Below are positions 56,597 to 64,000 of a DNA stretch of 64,000 bases, piece by piece (position 1 is the stretch's first letter; the number at the start of each line of letters is the position of its first letter). Origin of the DNA: Batillaria attramentaria. Its lineage: Eukaryota; Mollusca; Gastropoda; Batillariidae. The stretch covers positions 1,026,001 to 1,090,000 of the forward strand of contig JACVVK020000217.1 of assembly GCA_018292915.2 (NCBI GenBank). The letters are read 5' to 3'. The position numbers and the translations under genes were made by a program. The notes beneath the pieces were generated by a model. That model made no database searches, had not been told where the DNA came from, and saw only the letters and a list, made by a program, of their open reading frames with translations.

Positions 56597-59500
56597 TTTA
56601 TCTACATACTACATTGTACTTACATCTACATACTACATTGTACTTTATCTACATACTACATTGTACTTTATCTACATACTACATTGTACTTACATCTACA
56701 TACTACATTGTACTTACATCTACATACTACATTGTACTTACATCTACATACTATTGTACTTTATCTACATACTACATTGTACTTTATCTACATACCACAT
56801 TGTACTTACATCTACATACTACATTGTACTTTATCTACATACCACATTGTACTTACATCTACATACTACATTGTACTTACATCTACATACTACATTGTAC
56901 TTATCTACACTACATTGTACTTTATCTACATACTACATTGTACTTTATCTACATACTACATTGTACTTTATCTACATACTACATTGTACTTACATCTACA
57001 TACTACATTGTACTTACATCTACATACTACATTGTACTTTATCTACATACTACATTGTACTTACACTACTACATTGTACTTACATCTACATACTACATTG
57101 TACTTACATCTACATACTACATTGTACTTACATCTACATACTACATTGTACTTACATCTACATACTACATTGTACTTATCTACATACTACATTGTACTTT
57201 ATCTACATACTACATTGTACTTACATCTACATACTACATTGTACTTACATCTACATACTACATTGTACTTACATCTACATACTACATTGTACTTACATCT
57301 ACATACTACATTGTACTTACATCTACATACTACATTGTACTTACATCCACATACTACATTGTACTTACATCTACATACTACATTGTACTTACACTACATA
57401 CTACATTGTACTTTATCTACATACTACATTGTACTTTATCTACATACTACATTGTACTTACATCTACATACTACATTGTACTTACATCTACATACTACAT
57501 TGTACTTATCTACATACTACATTGTACTTACATCTACATACTACATTGTACTTACATCTACATACTACATTGTACTTTACTACATACTACATTGTACTTA
57601 CATCTACATACTACATTGTACTTACATCTACATACTACATTGTACTTACATCTACATACTACATTGTACTTACATCTACATACTACATTGTACTTACATC
57701 TACATACTACATTGTACTTACATCTACATACTACATTGTACTTACATCTACATACTACATTGTACTTTCTACATACTACATTGTACTTACATCTACATAC
57801 TACATTGTACTTACATCTACATACTACATTGTACTTACATCTACATACTACATTGTACTTACATCTACATACTACATTGTACTTACATCTACATACTACA
57901 TTGTACTTTATCTACATACTACATTGTACTTACATCTACATACTACATTGTACTTACATCTACATACTACATTGTACTTACATCTACATACTACATTGTA
58001 CTTACATCTACATACTACATTGTACTTATCTACATACTACATTGTACTTATCTACATACTACATTGTACTTACATCTACATACTACATTGTACTTACATC
58101 TACATACTACATGTACTTACATCTACATACTACATTGTACTTACATCTACATACTACATTGTACTTTATCTACATACTACATTGTACTTACATCTACATA
58201 CTACATTGTACTTACATCTACATACTACATTGTACTTACATCTACATACTACATTGTACTTACATCTACATACTACATTGTACTTACATCTACATACTAC
58301 ATTGTACTTTATCTACATACTACATTGTACTTACATCTACATACTACATTGTACTTACATCTACATACTACATTGTACTTACATACATACTACATGTACT
58401 TACATCTACATACTACATTGTACTTACATCTACATACTACATTGTACTTACATCTACATACTACATTGTACTTATCTACATACTACATTGTACTTACATC
58501 TACATACTACATTGTACTTACATCTACATACTACATTGTACTTACATCTACATACTACATTGTACTTTATCTACATACTACATTGTACTTACATCTACAT
58601 ACTACATTGTACTTACACTACATACTACATTGTACTTACATCTACATACTACATTGTACTTACATCTACATACTACATTGTACTTACATCTACATACTAC
58701 ATTGTACTTACATCTACATACTACATTGTACTTACATCTACATACTACATTGTACTTACATCTACATACTACATTGTACTTTATCTACATACTACATTGT
58801 ACTTACATCTACATACTACATTGTACTTACATCTACATACTACATTGTACTTACATCTACATACTACATTGTACTTACATCTACATACTACAGTGTACTT
58901 ACATCTACATACTACATTGTACTTACATCTACATACTACATTGTACTTATCTACATACTACATTGTACTTACATCTACATACTACATTGTACTTACATCT
59001 ACATACTACATGTACTTACATCTACATACTACATTGTACTTACATCTACATACTACATTGTACTTACATCTACATACTACATTGTACTTACATCTACATA
59101 CTACATTGTACTTACATCTACATACTACATTGTACTTACATCTACATACTACATTGTACTTACATCTACATACTACATTGTACTTACATCTACATACTAC
59201 ATTGTACTTACATCTACATACTACATTGTACTTACATCTACATACTACATTGTACTTACATCTACATACTACATTGTACTTACATCTACATACTACATTG
59301 TACTTACATCTACATACTACATTGTACTTTATCTACATACTACATTGTACTTACATCTACATACTACATTGTACTTTCTCTACATACTACATTGTACTTA
59401 CATCTACATACTACATTGTACTTACATCTACATACTACATTGTACTTTATCTACATACTACATTGTACTTACATCTACATACTACATTGTACTTACATCT

Positions 59501-62500
59501 ACATACTACATTGTACTTTATCTACATACTACATTGTACTTACATCTACATACTACATTGTACTTACATCTACATACTACATTGTACTTACATCTACATA
59601 CTACATTGTACTTACATCTACATACTACATTGTACTTACATCTACATACTACATTGTACTTACATCTACATACTACATTGTACTTACATCTACATACTAC
59701 ATTGTACTTACATCTACACTACATTGTACTTATCTACATACTACATTGTACTTACATCTACATACTACATTGTACTTTATCTACATACTACATTGTACTT
59801 ACATCTACATACTACATTGTACTTACATCTACATACTACATTGTACTTACATCTACATACTACATTGTACTTACATCTACATACTACATTGTACTTATCT
59901 ACATACTACATTGTACTTTATCTACATACTACATTGTACTTACATCTACATACTACATTGTACTTATCTACATACTACATTGTACTTACATCTACATACT
60001 ACATTGTACTTACATCTACATACTACATTGTACTTACATCTACATACTACATTGTACTTTATCTACATACTACATTGTACTTTATCTACATACTACATTG
60101 TACTTACATCTACATACTACATTGTACTTACATCTACATACTACATTGTACTTACATCTACATACTACATTGTACTTATCTACATACTACATTGTACTTA
60201 CATCTACATACTACATTGTACTTACATCTACATACTACATTGTACTTACATCTACATACTACATTGTACTTACATCTACATACTACATTGTACTTTATCT
60301 ACATACTACATTGTACTTACATCTACATACTACATTGTACTTTATCTACATACTACATTGTACTTTATCTACATACTACATTGTACTTACATCTACATAC
60401 TACATTGTACTTTATCTACATACTACATTGTACTTACATCTACATACTACATTGTACTTACATCTACATACTACATTGTACTTACATCTACATACTACAT
60501 TGTACTTACATCTACATACTACATTGTACTTACATCTACATACTACATTGTACTTTTCTACATACTACATTGTACTTATCTACATACTACATTGTACTTA
60601 CATCTACATACTACATTGTACTTACATCTACATACTACATTGTACTTATCTACATACTACATTGTACTTACATCTACATACTACATTGTACTTACATCTA
60701 CATACTACATTGTACTTACATCTACATACTACATTGTACTTACATCTACATACTACATTGTACTTACATCTACATACTACATTGTACTTTACTACATACT
60801 ACATTGTACTTACATCTACATACTACATTGTACTTACATCTACATACTACATTGTACTTACATCTACATACTACATTGTACTTACATCTACATACTACAT
60901 TGTACTTTATCTACATACTACATTGTACTTACATCTACATACTACATTGTACTTACATCTACATACTACATTGTACTTACATCTACATACTACATTGTAC
61001 TTACATCTACATACTACATTGTACTTACATCTACATACTACATTGTACTTACATCTACATACTACATTGTACTTACATCTACATACTACATTGTACTTAC
61101 ATCTACATACTACATTGTACTTACATCTACATACTACATTGTACTTACATCTACATACTACATTGTACTTTATCTACATACTACATTGTACTTACATCTA
61201 CATACTACATTGTACTTACATCTACATACTACATTGTACTTACATCTACATACTACATTGTACTTACATCTACATACTACATTGTACTTACATCTACATA
61301 CTACATTGTACTTACATCTACATACTACATTGTACTTACATCTACATACTACATTGTACTTTATCTACATACTACATTGTACTTACATCTACATACTACA
61401 TTGTACTTACATCTACATACTACATTGTACTTACATCTACATACTACATTGTACTTATCTACATACTACATTGTACTTACATCTACATACTACATTGTAC
61501 TTACATCTACTACTACATTGTACTTTATCTACATACTACATTGTACTTACATCTACATACTACATTGTACTTACATCTACATACTACATTGTACTTACAT
61601 CTACATACTACATTGTACTTACATCTACATACTACATTGTACTTTATCTACATACTACATTGTACTTACATCTACATACTACATTGTACTTTATCTACAT
61701 ACTACATTGTACTTACATCTACATACTACATTGTACTTACATCTACATACTACATTGTACTTTATCTACATACTACATTGTACTTACATCTACATACTAC
61801 ATTGTACTTACATCTACATACTACATTGTACTTACATCTACATACTACATTGTACTTACATCTACATACTACATTGTACTTTATCTACATACTACATTGT
61901 ACTTACATCTACATACTACATTGTACTTACATCTACATACTACATTGTACTTACATCTACATACTACATTGTACTTTATCTACATACTACATTGTACTTA
62001 CATCTACATACTACATTGTACTTACATCTACATACTACATTGTACTTTACTACATACTACATTGTACTTTATCTACATACTACATTGTACTTACATCTAC
62101 ATACTACATTGTACTTACATCTACATACTACATTGTACTTTATCTACATACTACATTGTACTTTATCTACATACTACATTGTACTTACATCTACATACTA
62201 CATTGTACTTTATCTACATACTACATTGTACTTACATCTACATACTACATTGTACTTACATCTACATACTACATTGTACTTACATCTACATACTACATTG
62301 TACTTACATCTACATACTACATTGTACTTTATCTACATACTACATTGTACTTACATCTACATACTACATTGTACTTATCTACATACTACATTGTACTTAC
62401 ATCTACATACTACATTGTACTTACATCTACATACTACATTGTACTTACATCTACATACTACATTGTACTTACATCTACATACTACATTGTACTTACATCT

Positions 62501-63590
62501 ACATACTACATTGTACTTATCTACATACTACATTGTACTTACATCTACATACTACATTGTACTTACATCTACATACTACATTGTACTTTATCTACATACT
62601 ACATTGTACTTACATCTACATACTACATTGTACTTACATCTACATACTACATTGTACTTTATCTACATACTACATTGTACTTACATCTACATACTACATT
62701 GTACTTACATCTACATACTACATTGTACTTACATCTACATACTACATTGTACTTACATCTACATACTACATTGTACTTACATCTACATGCTACATTGTAC
62801 TTACATCTACATACTACATTGTACTTACATCTACATACTACATTGTACTTACATCTACATACTACATTGTACTTATCTACATACTACATTGTACTTACAT
62901 CTACATACTACATTGTACTTACATCTACATACTACATTGTACTTACATCTACATACTACATTGTACTTACATCTACATACTACATTGTACTTTATCTACA
63001 TACTACATTGTACTTACATCTACACTACATTGTACTTACATCTACATACTACATTGTACTTACATCTACATACTACATTGTACTTACATCTACATACTAC
63101 ATTGTACTTATCTACATACTACATTGTACTTACATCTACATACTACATTGTACTTACATCTACATACTACATTGTACTTACATCTACATACTACATTGTA
63201 CTTACATCTACATACTACATTGTACTTTCTACATACTACATTGTACTTACATCTACATACTACATTGTACTTACATCTACATACTATTGTACTTACATCT
63301 ACATACTACATTGTACTTTATCTACATACTACATTGTACTTATCTACATACTACATTGTACTTTATCTACATACTACATTGTACTTACATCTACATACTA
63401 CATTGTACTTACATCTACATACTACATTGTACTTACATCTACATACTACATTGTACTTACATCTACATACTACATTGTACTTTATCTACATACTACATTG
63501 TACTTTATCTACATACTACATTGTACTTTATCTACATACTACATTGTACTTACATCTACATACTACATTGTACTTTATCCACATACGACA
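56597..63590. repeat. 7-kb minisatellite of 24-bp units, roughly 290 copies
   Basis: The main unit CATCTACATACTACATTGTA plus CTTA. A 23-bp variant with TTTATCTACATAC and shorter variants (CTTATCTACAT, TTTCTACATAC, CATCTACACTAC) are interspersed irregularly. No unit form contains a plus-strand stop, so three frames of over 2300 codons stay open despite length changes. The unit is not maintained in one frame and this is not coding. Confidence 0.98.
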
Positions 63591-63830
63591 TACATACACT
63601 TCAAGATAACACTGACACTCACTGTCTGTGTCAGAGCCAGTCAATGTGTACCATGTGTGTGAGTGGGGGGGGGGGGAGTGTCTTTGGGAGTGTACATTTT
63701 CCGGCTGCACAAAATACGCACGCATGTAACTTGTGCTTTAGAACCTTCTTGATTCTTATCTGTCTGAGTTTTTCTTATTTTAGCGTTGGGTTGTTCCTCA
63801 AAGCAAACAGTCGTGCTGATATCAATCACA
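63591..63830 (+). other. Upstream region of the last gene
   Basis: Contains a poly-G (63665-63676). The 5' UTR of the next signal exon is probably within the last 60 bp. Confidence 0.5.
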
Positions 63831-63891
63831 ATGAAAGGCTTCATTTTGTTTACCCTGCTTGCTGCCTCGATGGTCACTGGGTCCGTGTCGG
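63831..63891 (+). CDS. Signal-peptide exon of a further secreted-protein gene (3' partial)
   Basis: ATG at 63831 opens MKGFILFTLLAASMVTGSVS and stops at TCGG/GTAAGT, phase 1 as in the neighbouring pacifastin-like genes. The mature exon would lie right of the window, so the family is unknown. Exon size, phase and position at the end of the cluster suggest another small secreted peptide. Confidence 0.6.
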
Positions 63892-64000
63892 GTAAGTTTG
63901 ATATAGTTTTTAACAGCTCATGATTACACCTTCTTGTCATCTGACTAAAACACACGCAAGAACTAAATAAAACATCCTCTGACTGAATATTTGATTGCAA

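Noticed and set aside
56547..63895. Three overlapping frames of over 2300 codons
   Set aside because: Stop-free 24-bp repeat open in all three plus frames regardless of indels.

Overview
The window looks like invertebrate nuclear DNA, most likely a gastropod mollusc. Genes are sparse and split by GT-AG introns. Long (CA)n/(GT)n runs, tRNA-derived SINEs with target-site duplications, a mariner element and a LINE fragment are present. Summing the arrays by eye, about one third of the 64 kb is tandem repeat. There is no operon-like packing, and almost every long open frame is an artefact of a repeat unit that lacks stop codons. The species is not determinable from sequence alone; a caenogastropod such as a periwinkle is only a guess.

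Layout. (1) 1-10161: the last eight coding exons of a PARP6/PARP8-type mono-ADP-ribosyltransferase on the plus strand. The 5' part lies outside the window and the introns hold minisatellites. (2) 10162-22200: a 2.2 kb array of 41-bp units just after the stop, then non-coding DNA with a LINE reverse-transcriptase fragment, a minus-strand SINE and a 280-bp (CA)n/(CAA)n run. (3) 22226-44454: a seven-exon plus-strand gene for an 807-residue membrane protein. It has a signal peptide, 40 exact-period copies of an acidic 8-residue repeat, a transmembrane segment and a C-terminal part resembling the DUF4239 (bestrophin-like) family. Its 12.4 kb first intron holds three large arrays and a mariner. (4) 47888-54689: three tandem plus-strand genes for small secreted cysteine-rich proteins of pacifastin type (serine-protease-inhibitor-like), each built as a signal-peptide exon plus a mature exon joined at a phase-1 intron, with two decayed copies of the first signal exon nearby. 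(5) 56597-63590: a 7 kb array of about 24-bp units. (6) 63831-63891: a further signal-peptide exon with a phase-1 donor, the start of another secreted-protein gene that runs off the window.

The most striking theme is the placement of tandem repeats at exon edges. A 60-bp, 17-copy array begins exactly at a PARP splice donor and each unit ends in a copy of that donor. An 11-bp donor segment is triplicated after exon 4 of the membrane-protein gene, whose exon 2 donor is the first GT of a (GT)n run. A 34-bp segment carrying an acceptor is duplicated before the mature exon of the third pacifastin-like gene. Two arrays with 43-bp periods put acceptor-like sequences repeatedly before exons. Replication slippage therefore appears to have copied functional splice sites many times while the exons remain open and in phase.

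The three gene groups have no evident common pathway. The PARP would act inside the cell, the DUF4239-like protein in a membrane, and the pacifastin-like proteins outside the cell. All exon models rest on reading-frame continuity, splice consensus and recalled family motifs; no alignment or transcript evidence was available.
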